From contig NC_086374.1 in NCBI RefSeq assembly GCF_036588685.1, forward strand, positions 88,654,059 through 88,718,058: a stretch of 64,000 nt of DNA, written 5' to 3'. The stretch comes from Mytilus trossulus (taxonomy: Eukaryota > Mollusca > Bivalvia > Mytilida > Mytilidae). Position numbers and translations under genes: made by a program. The notes below the pieces were generated by a model. It made no database searches and had not been told where the DNA came from. It saw only the letters and a list, made by a program, of their open reading frames with translations. Below are positions 35,454 through 47,938 of this stretch, piece after piece. Numbering within the stretch: the stretch's first letter is position 1; every line of letters starts with the position of its first letter.

Positions 35454-36253
35454 ATCACGTGGAAATGACATGTCACAGAATTGGTTCAAAATTTATAAAA
35501 ATGTTCTAAACAATGAGATAAACCAAAATATACATCAAGTTCCACGTAAAATTTTGTGGTTGCTATGGTAACAGCTTGGACAGTTTTCGGTTCATTTTTG
35601 TAAGTCAAAAAGGCTAAAATTATGCAATTACAATTGCATGTGTATGGCCTTTCATAGAATAGTAAAGAAAAATATGTTTGTTGTTATGACTAAGTATGGT
35701 TATGACATAATAAGAAATGCAATTAGAAAAATATTCTATTTATTAGTTCTGCCAAGATGTTACCCCCAAAAAGTGGCAAATTCCTTGTGTATTGGGAGTA
35801 CTATTTTACCCTGTTTTAAAAGCTTTGAAAATTTTCAACCCAGATTTTCCAGATATAGCTGAATATATTTTTAACTAGTTGAACCATTGAAAAAGCAAAA
35901 TACCAAAAATTTGGAGGGGTATATTTGAAAATTTTGCACAAATCCATTTTTTGAAACCAAGGCTATTGAAATAACTGTTTCAAATATTAATGCCAATATA
36001 CTATTTAAATTGATATATCTGCTGTATTTGTCTTGAAAATCTTAACAATGCTTTCTGAAAAAATATGATTTATCAAATCAAGTCAAAAAAGGGTTGATTT
36101 TATTAATTGCAATAAAAAAATCCCTTTAGTTACCTCTGTGTAGCGAGAGTACCTTCCCCTGAATTACTCTCCAAAATAGATAGCACAAATGTACTATGGA
36201 ATGTCTGCTGTAAACAAACTATGATATGCTGACAACATATTTTGTAAAGTACT

Positions 36254-39200
36254 ATGAATTGTAACATGAATTGTGATTTATTTAACATAAACAAGACTAT
36301 TTTTGATACTTCCAATTGCTCATCTGAACTATTAAACTTACAATCATTTCATGAGTCCGATATTGTGATTATTTTGACTGAAGCCGGTATTTTGCCACAC
36401 AGCTTTAAACAATCAGAACTTTCTGTATGTTCCACTCATTCTAATCAATTGCTAAAACGAAATGAAGTTCGGAAAAGGAGAGCTCTGTGTATGGTGCCCA
36501 GGGTTATAAGTACCCACCCAGATGTAGACCATTCAGAGAAGGCAGGGTCAGGTCGAGCAGCTAGTAGTGGAAAAAGAAAAAGCTCCAAATACTTGGCAGA
36601 AAGAGACATAGTTGTCATTCAAAAAAAACTTGGAATTATTTTACCTGTTGGAACTCGTAAGTAAATAATATTGAATGTAGTTATTGATGCATATGTAATT
36701 GAAGATAGGATCATATTTTTTTAACCCTCCCCCTTTTTTTTTGAAAAACAGGTAATTTTTTCATTATATAAATGTTGTTATTTATCACATTTTTTCTGTA
36801 TTACTTAATTTAGAAATGATAAAAATTGTCAGGTCCTAAATGCTATAAAACTTTGCACTTTACCTTTTCCATGAGTCACTAATGTCAGAGATGAGTTAAA
36901 TATTCATTATTTACTGTTGCGCTTCATGCATTGATGTATTACTAGATTGTTCTGACACTCGTTATGTATTGCTTGTTTTTTTTAAATATTAAAAGTATTT
37001 CTTCTATACATAAAATAAAAGGAGATGTAGACATTGGTTGTCATTCAGGCTACTGTCAACCATAGTTCAAATAAAGAAGATGTAAGCATGTATAGTCATT
37101 GGTACAGCCTTCAACAATGAGAAAACAAATCATGCCCCAATGCCCCCATTGTTCATGTTGTTGGCTATAAGAGGCCAACATGAAAAACATGAAACAATGC
37201 AATCCCAATTACTAATATATATTTAATAATACAGGTACTTTCAATGGCATGAGGTCATTAAAAATTTAAGCTGTTTTTGCAATAATTCAGTAAAAATTTA
37301 CAAAGCACATGTAATGAAGCTAGTTTTAAGTTTTCTATGCATTTTAACTATTTGGTGCTTCTGATACAATTGTATTTATCTGCAGCATAATTAATTATCA
37401 ATCAATAGTTGATGCAAAGTTATTCAAATTACTATTTACATGAACATTTTTTACTTCATGTACTATAAATAATTATATATTTCTTTCTTTCTTCCAGCTT
37501 CCTGTGTATCATGCAAAGTCAAAATCAAAGATATGGATGAGATGCCTTCCCATGTTGATCAGCATTCAGAGGTATCTATTATTGATTTCTTCCAATATTA
37601 CATGTATTTTATTTTATTTTATAATCCATGTCTAAAATACTCAATAAGGATCTATGGTATGATTGTCAATGAGAAATCTCCACCAGAGACTCAACGACTT
37701 AAAAAATAACCATGGTATATCATTGTATGGCCTTCAATAATGAACAAACCCATACCACATAGGTCAGATCTATGAAAGGCCATCAAATAACAAATGTTAA
37801 TCAATTCAAACAAGAAAACTGATTTATGTTCAAACAATTAACAAAACACCAATGATATACATATATACTTAGTACTAGTATAATACAGTAACCACTGAAT
37901 TTCAGACTCCTGACTTTGGACAGCTGGCATTGAGAATGTTTATATTGTATTTTTTTTTACTTTAATAAACAAATTTAATTCCTCTATTAAATATCTGGGG
38001 TATCACATAAGCCATATGAAATGCACTTAAGATTTTCATGTCAGTTATTTTCAAAACAGTAATTAAAAAAATATTTTTACAGCAGTTACACATGAAGGTC
38101 AAATGTATAAATGGGTTGTTTGTTTATAAGATTATGAAAGCAGTTTTAAACAAAAAGTTTGTTCATTGATTTAGAAGATTGTATTATTATGTATAATCCA
38201 AATGCATATTATTGACATATAATTATTCAAAACATTTTTGAAGATGCAGGTTACTGAAATTGAAGACAGAATACCTGTAATAGAAGATTCCATGTCTAGA
38301 ATAATGCAACAGCAGGTAATAAAAAAATTGTGTGTAAAAAAAAAATTGAAAAAAAACAAGACTTTTTAACAGTTTTGAGTTATGTCCCTTTTCGACAGTA
38401 TGTGTAAGCAAAAACAATTCAATATTTTATTGGAAAGAGCACAATAGAGGCGTGATCTTAATACAGACAATAATAATATGAAAACAGCATATAAAAAAAA
38501 TATAAATGCATGTAACAAGAAGTCATATGTAGATTCTATGGATCCAAAACAGTAATAACTAATGACAACTGGTCAAATTAAAAAATTATAAAGCTGTCAT
38601 CATTTGTGTGGTAATTGTTCATCTGAACAGATTATCAATTTCATGTCCTTACTACAGTAAAAAAATGATTAACTTGATATGAATTTAACAACAATGATCA
38701 ATGTTAAGAAAACATAAGTTGAAATTTTAACTGCCTTTATTGCAAGAGAATTATTGTTATGAATAGTAGATTAAAATACAGAACTTTTAAAACAGTTACA
38801 ATATTTTGGTTACGTCACTGTGAGCAATTTGTATGTATCATATATAGGTATGGGATGATGTGGTATGAGTGCCAATGTAACACCTCTCCATCCAAATAAC
38901 AATTTATAAAAGTAAACCATTATAGGTCAAGGTACAGCCTTGAACACAGTGCCTTTGCACACACCGAACAACAAGCCATAAAGGGCCCCAAAATTACAAG
39001 TGTAAAACCATTCAAATGGGTAAACCAACTGTCTAATCTATATGAAGAATGAAAAACAAGAAACATGTATAAACTACATAGACAAACTACAACTACTGTA
39101 CATCAGATTCCTGACTCAGGACAGGTGCAAACATTTGCAGTGGGATTAAATGTTTTAATGGTACCAAAACCTTCTCCCTTTTACTGAGACAATATTATAA

Positions 39201-42200
39201 CATGTATTTATTAATTCCAGATGACAGAACTTTCACATAAGAGAGACCACACAAGTTCAGAGGATTTTCATAATAACCTTAGAGAAAATAAACCAAAAAT
39301 TGTAAGTTTTGTTTCCTACCCAAATTTTAGGGTGATTGGATGGCCTTGATGGATAATTTTCTGGAAATTGGAAATTAATGAAGAAAATTTGATTGATTGG
39401 GCAACTTAAATAACAGGCTAATACTAAGCTATCATTTAGCTTATTCACAGATAGAAGAACACTGTTTTTCATCTTGCCTGCTTGACAAAAATACAATTGT
39501 GTTTCTGCAATGTGATTTTTTTACTTATTATGAGTAAAAGGATAACTTTATGTGGTTAGTCAGTTCCTTCCAACAACAAAATGTTGTTTGATTCACCTGA
39601 GCTTGAACTCATTTCGTAGGTTATTAATCAAGGTTAAAGTTATGTGATAAGGTCATAATCTTTGTAGTAGAAACAGTAGGTAAACTATGTGTGGTGTATA
39701 TAATAATGATAAAGGGTACATGTCAGTCTAGCAAGCTACATCTTACCTTGACCTTATGTTTTTGTAATTTGGTCTGGTTTTTTTTAATACTATAAGCAGT
39801 TGGTAAACCATATTTGGTGTATGGAATGATTGTAAGGTTCTTATGTATATGTCAGGGAGGTATCAACTGAATATAACCGCATTTTCATGGTTCAGTGGTC
39901 AATGTAAATATTTTTGTGTTTTGGTCTGAGATTTTTATTGCAATAAGCAACAGGCAATAAGCTTATAGTTAAACATGTATCTTAAAAGACTTTCAAAATT
40001 AAATCCTTGGTGCATAAAACAGTGCGTTTTCAAGGAACATAATTTTACTACTTACTTGTTTTTTAAAGAGAGATAGCACCATTGCTTATCATAAATTAAA
40101 ATAAGATATGCCCACTGACTTTATGCTAAATCAATATTTTTTGTTTTATTCTTCTATGCTCTTTACAGGTCCTTCATGATGTCATTGATATTGAAAGTAC
40201 AGACCATGTCAACTTCTCTCAAAGTTTAGAGTCACATGTAAGTAGAGTTGGTAGCTTCTCAATTTTATGTATTCATACATCATCATATATAAATATGTAT
40301 GCATATATCTATTTATCATATACTTAGACTAAATAACATATGATTTTTACTGTATGATAATAGCATTAAAATAACGTAAATTTCATAATTTTTTTTCGAA
40401 TTGGTGCTTAATGGGGTGACATGAAAAGTTTATCACATGTTTCGATTGTTATCACATGCCTTTCCGTAATGTTTTCGCATGGCATTCCGGTGATACTCGG
40501 CATATTCCGGAAAATACACCTCAATGCTACGCTTTCAGTGAAAAAGTAGCATTACAAAGTAGTGTACAACATAATGATTTGGATACTGAAAGTTTATATT
40601 GTGTAAAATATTAATAATAAAAAAATTAAAAAAACAAACAAATTATTAAACAAATACATTTTTTTTAAAGTTTCAAACATAATGTTATGATAAATTTTAG
40701 ACTATACATTTACATATATACTTTAATTTTAGGAATCTCCCTTCAGTAGTCAGCAAACTTATTTGCAAACAGATAGTCTCAGTAAGCTGAATGATTTTTT
40801 AAAGACCAAAGGAATTCAGCCTTTAGTTTTGCCACAACATGCCTGGGGAACATATAGTCAGAAAACAAAGAAATTATTTGTAAATAAACTGTTTTCTTGT
40901 TTCACTGCCGTAACTGAAACAATGTTTCCAAATGAAAGTGATGAAATTCTTCAAGAAATTCTGAAGGCTTCTGAAGTGATTGATAAGGAAACTGATGTGC
41001 ATTCTGATGCTGAGTTATGTCAAGCTTTGGTTGAATCTTACAAGGTTACAGATTCCTGGCAAGTGAGAAGACAGATTCTATCAGTAATTTGTCAAAAACT
41101 AAGTTTTAAAAACACATGTGAACTTATAGATGGTTTGACAGAATACCGCTATTATACAGCTAAAAAGCATGCCAGTGTACAAGGTTGTGCATTACCACCA
41201 GCACAGGGCAACAAAAGCAGGCAGAGAATGGATCCAGCTAAGTTAGATAACTTCTTGGATTTCATCACATCGTCTCATATCATAAAGGATCTGCCTTTTG
41301 GAGAGAGAAAACTGAAGCTAGCTGATGGAAGATCAGTTGATACACCAAATGTAATCCGATGCATGGCACCAGCAGCAATTATCGACCAGTTTAAGCTGTA
41401 CTGTAGTGAGAATGAAGTGACCCCATTAGGTAAGAATTACAAAAGAAGCCAAATTAAATTGTGTCAAAACTTTGAACAAAAATGCTCCTATAGATATAGG
41501 AAGATACGGTATGAGTGCCAATGAGACAACTCTCTATCCAAACAACAATTTATAAAAGTAAACCATTATAGGTCAAGGTACGGCCTTCAACACAGAGCCT
41601 TGACTCACAACAGCAAGCCATAAAGGGCCCACAACATTAATAATTTAGAACCATTCAAACAGGAAAACCAACGGTCTAATCTATATAAAAACAAGAAACT
41701 AGAAACATGTCTTTTATCATGTTATAAAAAAACCTGTTAAATATTACAATGTTGCAAAATATTTATTTTTAAAAACCAAATAGGGTTTGTTCCTTAAATC
41801 ACTCAATGTATTTTAATAAAGATTACCTGCATCGCATATTCATATCAGAGGTCAGTGGCAAACAGTACATTTATCACATCCTTTACGATCATTTTAAAGA
41901 AATTAATTTGAGTGAAATTATTTTTCTATAGTTGATAGTACCATGTTCAAAATTCTTTCTGAATGTGCTGCAACAGTGAGAAAATCCTTGGAAGGTCTTG
42001 ACTATTACATTGCTGAAGGCGTTAGGGCTTTTCAGGACATACAGAATTTTTTAGAGGAACTGAGACGAACTGGGGATTTATCAGTAGAAGTATTCAAGCG
42101 TCATATGGATGTCCTTCTAGAGTGCAAGAGATACCTGAAAACTGATTACAAGGTAATTTCAGCGTTTCAATTAAAAAATCAAGATATGATAATTGAACAC

Positions 42201-45200
42201 TTCTACTTTGAATGTTCTATAGGGTTCAATTTCTTTTCTAATTTAAGTATGTTATTCATATAAATATCAAACTGATTTTAAATTCAAGCCTTTTACCACC
42301 ACTTTTATAAAAAGAAATGTAAAGTACTTGTTAAGGGTATATATAGTTTGTTGTAACTTGAAACTAAAGTTTATTATACATGTTATGATGATTGCATGTT
42401 TTAGTATTTGATATTCAATTGTATTACTTAATTAGCATTATAGTAAAACAAGGGATATTTTATCCATCCATGATACAAAATCAGTACATGCACAGCAAAA
42501 AAGAACATAAAAACAAGGGAACATGCTCACATTGTTTTTCTTTATCTCAGTCACATAGACACTGAGCAAAACAAATCTAGCCTCACTGCAAGTTTGAGCA
42601 CATCTCATTTTCATTGAAATATTTAGCCATACCTTCAGTCATATATATAGTTTATTGACTTTTAATCTTAGCATAAATTACAAGTATTGCTATTAAAATA
42701 AATTCATCTTTTGCATATACTTATCTCTGTGTTTTTTTAGTTAAAAAGTGTTCTTTGATATTACAGGTTCATATATCTAGTCAGTCTACAGTACCAGATC
42801 ACTGCAAAGTTTTTGCATTGTCAGATAATAAAGACCAGAGTTTCAAATCAAAATGTTTGCATGAACATGACAGTGTTTGCCAAAACTGTGAACAAGTCAC
42901 TGAGTTTCTTAGTTCTGTCACACATTTGGTTGAAGAGGAAACTATAGAAGATCAAGATATAAATAGATACAAAGTAAATCAGGCAGTCACTAGCATCAAC
43001 AGCTGGAAGCAGCACATTGTAAGATCTAGGAATCAAGATGGTGCTAAATCTAAACTACTAGAAAATATGTTAACTTCAGAGGTATTCCTAGTATTTAATT
43101 GGGCAATGAAATATCTACCCAGAAGGTACCGTGAGGATCAAAGCAACTGGTTTGCTAAGAGGGGTATTAATTGGCACATTAGTATAGTGTTTCACAAAAC
43201 AGAAAATGATTTAGAAAGTCTTGGATTCGTCCACATATTTCAAAATCAAATATCACAGGATTCCCGTACTACCAGTGCTGTCATCTTAGACACAATCAGA
43301 AGTGTTAAAGAAAAATATCCACAGATGGATGGATTGCATATATGGTCTGACAATGCAGGATGTTATAAAAGCACTGAAACAATCAGTGCACTGTTCCATA
43401 GCGGAGAAATTACATCATATAACTTTTGTGAAGCACAGGATGGTAAAGGTGCTTGTGATCGCACTGCTGCTACACTAAAGTCTGGAATAAGACGGTACCT
43501 TAACCAGGGTCATGATGTTGTGACTGCATCACAAATGAAGAAAGTAGGTTATATGCTTTATATGAAATTAAGAAAATGTTGTATGGTTGCCAATTGGAAA
43601 AATCTACACTAGAGATCCAAAGACAAATAAGTTAACAGTAGTTATGAATAGGTCAGTCATAATATAATAAATTTTAAATCAGTCTAATAAGAAAATAAAA
43701 GGCCTGAATTGTGTAAAAAAAAATAGACCATTCTATCACAGGCTCCTGACTAAATAACATTCTAATTTGTCAAACCACTGGAAAAAAAATTATGTTTATT
43801 CAGTTAAAGAGGGGTGTATTTGTCAAATCTTTTTTGGTGATTAGCAACAAAGCAGCAAATAAAAATGAATTCTAGAAAACAAACATAAAAATGAAGTTGT
43901 GGACAGTATGATTGCCAATGAAGCAACTCTGCACAATAGACCAAATGACACAGCAAATTACAACTATGGGTTACTTTACAGCTCTCAACAATGAGTAAAG
44001 CCCATAACCACATAGTCAGCTATACAATACTCTGCGAAAACTAACAGCCTTATTTATCATTATGTACAAGAAATTAACCAAAAAGAAATATGTAATGTTA
44101 ATAAATTAACAACATCCACTGAATTACAGGCTTGTGACTTGGGATAGGCACATGAGAAACAATACTTACAATGTATTGATAAAAGTTGGTAAGGATTTGT
44201 CACTTATTTGGTTGACTCATAAACATTTTCTAACTTGTTGTATAAATTGGTATTTGTTATTTTAGGCAATAGAAACAACTGCCAAGAATGTTAAATATGT
44301 GGTAAAAGTAGTCGACTTCAAAGATCTGGTTCCAGTTAGTGTTGCTGTGAAGATGAACATTCCATCTTTATCTACATATAATAACTTCCAGTTTGAGAAA
44401 GATTTCATACGAGTATGGAGGCATTTTAACATTGGCAATGGTAACTATATATACTTATTTCTTTTTGCCAGAATGTAGGCATATACTTATAATAGTCATC
44501 ATGTTTCATTATTAAACACTGTTCTATTAAAGCATGGGAGGCACCTTTTAATCCTAATTAATGCAATTTGTTTGTAACAATAACTTTTATCAAACATTGA
44601 CAAATATTTTTGAGATTCCATGTTCTTCCAGTCTACATACACGGTATAAACATAAAAAGACATCATTTTAAATTTTTCAAAAAGATAAAGCAAAAAGTCA
44701 CGTTTTGTCTAAGCCTCAAATCTTCTTTTTAACAATATTGAATCCATTCTGAATTTTACTGGAGGTTTACAGATGTCTAGTGTTTATGTTTGACATTAAG
44801 AGTATACATGTGACGTCCCATTGTTGGATGCTACAGTTTTCTTGGACTTTTTAATTTATGTAATTTTCAGCAAAAATATGAATTAAATGGTATTTATTTT
44901 AAAACGCTGCATTAGAATTGAGATAACTATACTGTATTTTAAGCTCAGCCTTCATAAAACTGTCTTTCAATTCAATTACTATAGTCAAATAAACATTTTA
45001 CAAAGGCCAAGCTTAAAATACAATAGAGTTATCTATTAACTGAATTTAATCATATGTTGTAATGAATTAGTTTGAAAGTAATAATAACAAATATTTTTAC
45101 AGGAAAAATAATCAAGAAGCCTGAAGGTTTTTCTGTGATGCTTCCCGCACTGCAAGTTGTTGAGCCATCAACACATGATGTCACCTTTCACAGTTTGACA

Positions 45201-45744
45201 CCATCAACAAAAAAAAAGTGGAAAGAGCGAAGATGTGTTTGTATGCTCAAATGATGGTTGCATGGCCTCATTTTCTACATATGAGGAATGTCAGGACCAT
45301 GCAATAATTGATAATTGTGAACTACAGCCAGAGAAAAAAATCAAAGTTGAAGCTGTAAATCTTTACGTTGAAAAATTAAATAAATCCCATTTTAATTTGA
45401 ATAGCATCGAAATTGCCTCAACAACATCACAATCAGTTTCTCCAAATGTATTGCAGATGGGCTGGTCTTTGAAGGAAGGAAGAAAAAATGTGCGATTTAA
45501 CGAAAAGCAAAAGCAATTCCTTATTGACAAATTTAACAATGGTTTAGTAAGTGGTCACAAAGAAGATCCTGAAAATGTTTCAGAAGCAATGACATTTTCT
45601 ACAAACCCAGATGGAAGTAAAATGTTTAGAATGGAGGAATTTCTAACCCCTCAACAGATAATGAGCTTTTTTTCACGTCATGCAAGAAAATTTGATGCTG
45701 CTAGGGAGCTGGTTATTTCAGAACTACAGCAAAATTTGCAATAA
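36254..45744 (+). CDS. Putative DDE-type transposase of an uncharacterised family, 10 exons (~1,067 aa), one frameshift
   Basis: Exons by GT/AG and phase: 36254-36656, 37498-37571, 38250-38315, 39221-39301, 40169-40237, 40733-41429, 41932-42152, 42767-43543, 44266-44440, 45103-45744. Phases close at every junction. Seen: a basic N-terminal region; a CVSCK zinc-ligand pair at exon 2; a C/H-rich cluster in exon 8 (CLHEHDSVCQNC); a conserved-looking core in exon 8 with WFAKRGINWH, IWSDNAGCYKS and EAQDGKGACDR; a C2HC-like finger in exon 10 (CSNDGC…H…C); and a C-terminal block with RFNEKQKQFL and LTPQQIMSFFSRHARK. The D/E residues in an RNase H-like order suggest a DDE transposase (inference). I recall similar hypothetical proteins in cnidarians and molluscs but know no named function. 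Exon 10 is frameshifted in an A9 run (45,209-45,217). Best reading: the element's own transposase, possibly newly dead. Confidence 0.65.
37020..37210 (+). repeat. Short-element relative in intron 1
   Basis: 'ggagatgtagacattggttg' then 'tacagccttcaacaatgag' follow the landmark order of the dispersed short-element superfamily, strongly diverged. Confidence 0.45.
37641..37950 (+). repeat. Short-element relative in intron 2
   Basis: 'ggtatgattgtcaatgagaa' through 'actcctgactttggacagct' parallels the head and tail landmarks of the 12,163 element with a different middle. Confidence 0.55.
38841..39165 (+). repeat. 'gtgagtgccaatgagac' short element in intron 3
   Basis: Near full-length relative of 12,163-12,480, from 'ggtatgggatgatgtggtat' to 'gcagtgggattaaatg'. 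Inserted just upstream of exon 4 without touching the acceptor. Confidence 0.75.
40733..41429 (+). CDS. Exon 6 of the TTAA-element gene
   Basis: Encodes ~232 residues without stops. It includes a helical leucine/lysine-rich start (LNDFLKTKGIQPL) and the run 'RKLKLADGRSVDTPNVIRCM' with D and C residues that may belong to the DNA-binding or core region. No Pfam family recalled. Confidence 0.75.
41491..41720 (+). repeat. 'gtgagtgccaatgagac' short element in intron 6
   Basis: Begins 'tagatataggaagatacgg' and runs to 'atctatataaaaacaag'; lies ~60 bp after the exon 6 donor. Confidence 0.75.
42767..43543 (+). CDS. Exon 8: putative catalytic core of the TTAA-element protein
   Basis: Contains 'FNWAMKYLPRRYRE', 'WFAKRGINWHIS', 'LHIWSDNAGCYKS' and 'EAQDGKGACDRTAATLK'. 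The last two look like the second Asp and the Glu/Asp of an RNase H-like fold. The first acidic residue is not obvious; the expected position may be the Asn in FNWAMK (see findings). Donor AAA|GTAGGT. Confidence 0.65.
43890..44165 (+). repeat. Short-element relative in intron 8
   Basis: 'agtatgattgccaatgaagc' to 'cttgtgacttgggataggc', again the head and tail landmarks with a different middle. Confidence 0.55.
44920..45037. mobile_element. Hairpin MITE in intron 9
   Basis: 'gagataactatactgtattt' with 'aagct' is inverted at 45,003-45,037; ~40-bp arms in a ~118-bp unit. Confidence 0.65.
45103..45744 (+). CDS. Exon 10: frameshifted finger and C-terminal domain
   Basis: The first ~37 codons (GKIIKKPEGFSVMLP…) run to an A9 tract at 45,209-45,217 and then hit a stop at 45,254. 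The downstream frame is open to 45,744 and holds the C2HC-like finger and the RFNEKQ/LTPQQI block. One base in the A-run separates the frames: either a real inactivating indel or a homopolymer error. Confidence 0.65.
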
Positions 45745-47435
45745 CAATTTTAATTAACTTTTACTTACTTTACTATGGCTGTTTCATTATGTAAAATATG
45801 CAAAATTTCTGGGGGGTTTTTCCTTGTAGAAAATAGATGAACCAAACCAGGGGTTATACAGTTATAATAATTTTTTGCAAATACTTTGAAAAAAAAAGTT
45901 ATGCAATAGTTTTTCAATATGTTACAGAGAACAAACACTTCTTCTTAATGACAAAATATTCAAGGTTCACTTAACTTTATTTATTTTTTAATTCATATTC
46001 TGCATAATAATTTCAAATTCAAATGACAATTGTTAAACTTTTGGAATGAATAATTCAAAATTATTGATTTGAATGTAAATTTCAAAAAATAATCATTGAT
46101 GTAGTTCTTTTTACTGCCATTATTTACCTTAATCAAATTTATTGCCTAGGGTATTTTTCTAATAAAAAAGAACATTTTTTTAATATGTTTTATATCTGTT
46201 CAAGTTTTTGATTTAACAATTTGCATGTATAGAATTTTATGATCTTTAAACAAAAAAGTTGTGAACCAAACCTTCAATTCTAATCTTGGGGTTTTTTGGT
46301 GGAAATGTTTGTTTCTTATTTCATAATAGATAAAGTGGTAACTTTTGCTGTAAATAATATTAAAGAATTATATTTTCAAATCTAAACTATAAGTTCTTAA
46401 TTTTTGCTATATTGAATTCATGTGAAGAATAGTCTGTTTGGTTGGTATACAATATTGGAGAAAGGTCATTGGCCAATAGCGTATCTTTAAAACAGTAGGA
46501 TTCTCACTTATGAAAATGTAAAGCAAAGATTTTCCAGATTGCCAGATTACAATTTGAGAATAAAATGCAATTCATTGAGAAAGCTTAATATAAAGTTCAA
46601 TACTCACCATTCAATTTCCAACCACTTGCATTTACAAAGTATGTCTGTTTGATTATTTTGAAAATGTTCGGAAAAATTTGAAAGATTAAGGTCATTTTGA
46701 GGATAAAATCACTCTTTTTCATATTTGTATTTTATTATTATTGACTTATTGAAGCATTCTATGTGTGTTTATTATTTTATATTCATTTCTTGAACAAAGA
46801 TGATCATTTAGTAACAAAAAAATACAAAATTGACCTGTATATGTTCGGATATGTATGTACTGAAGGATTAAAAAAAAAAAATCAAAAAATTCAAAAATGA
46901 CCTTTTTTCAATCAAAATTTCCAAAAAAACAAAAAATATACCCTCTGGGATATTTTTGTCAATAATGCATTAGATGCAATATTACCAAGTGTATATATCA
47001 GTTTATGCCACAAAATCCGGAATAAAAAAAATTTTAACCATAAAGATGTGATTTTTTGTGAATTTTTTATTATCATGATTTCTGTTAAAACCTCAGATTT
47101 TTAAATTGAAAAATTTTATATAAGTTGAAACAATTTTCCAGTTATTCAAATGTTATTTTGTAACATTTATATATGTTATTGAATAGAAAAAGAAACAATG
47201 GCAATATGTTTTCAGGTTTTGTTACAATAAAAGTGGTAAAAACATGAAAAAAATTACTTTTCATTGAGCGTATTTGAAGTTTTTCAAGCAAATTCTGAGT
47301 TTCTTGTTTCCATGGCAACCAACACTTCAACTTTCTGAATGAGAGTTATGTTTGTTGTTAGTGCACCATAACAAACCCCTGAGGTAAAAATAAAGGAAAT
47401 CCGGGAGTATGCATTTCTCATTTTCTTTGTAATTC
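45745..47435. other. 3' non-coding part of the TTAA element
   Basis: Very AT-rich, without frames of note. Likely 3' UTR and subterminal region. Confidence 0.5.
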
Positions 47436-47459
47436 TTTGATGCTTACAGAGAATGACTC
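47436..47459 (-). repeat. Right terminal inverted repeat of the TTAA element
   Basis: Exact reverse complement of 35,430-35,453, abutting TTAA. Confidence 0.95.
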
Positions 47460-47740
47460 TTAAATTACAAACTAACCAGGAGGAGTGACCCTAACATTTA
47501 TAATTTTTATAAGTCTACAAAGTTTTTCAAGAACAATATGATTATTAGAGCTCATTAATTGTTAATATTTATAAATATTTGGACGAAGAGTACAATAGTA
47601 TGATAACAACCTCTTTCTTTCTTGAGTAAGATCATTACATGACATAACATAATGATATTCATCACCTACGTCACTTGATTCGCAAAGATGGCACAACCTA
47701 TCGTTTCTTGATATGTTATTCTACCTTTCTGTCTCGATAG
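47460..47740 (-). pseudogene. LINE fragment, copy 2, coding part
   Basis: Counterpart of 13,566-13,850 in copy 1, with the same C-terminal Cys/His knuckle on the minus strand and a few substitutions. It was cut from its tail by the TTAA-element insertion. Confidence 0.75.
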
Positions 47741-47938
47741 GTAATCCCTGTTAGACTAGACCACTTTTTCCCCATAGACCCAATGTTAAAGCCGCCATTT
47801 TGTTTGGAGGAGGGAATTTTCGACAAGGGTCAAGTGGTCATTTTTTTAATTAGTAATATAAATAAGAAAATGTTGTGTTTTCTTAATCAATAATTAGTTG
47901 TGACAATTAATAATATAATTAGCAACATTGATTAAGTT

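Larger units (their letters stand above)
35430..47459 (+). mobile_element. 12 kb DNA transposon of unassigned superfamily, TTAA target
   Basis: Perfect 24-bp terminal inverted repeats begin GAGTCATTCTCTGTAAGCAT (35,430-35,453) with the complement at 47,436-47,459. They are flanked by TTAA (35,426-35,429 and 47,460-47,463), and the intact site 'agacattaaattac' is present in copy 1 at 13,561. It carries one 10-exon gene on the plus strand, unlike piggyBac or Kolobok transposases as I know them. Perfect ends and clean flanks imply a recent insertion. Confidence 0.9.
14072..47938 (+). repeat. Tandem duplication, copy 2 (expanded by three insertions)
   Basis: Segments 14,072-14,269, 18,017-18,061, 35,021-35,429 and 47,460-47,938 align in order to copy 1. 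Subtracting the three inserts and their duplications (3,747+5, 16,959+9 and 12,030+4 bp) leaves ~1.11 kb, in line with copy 1. The copies remain highly similar, so the duplication is fairly recent and the insertions are later. Confidence 0.9.
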
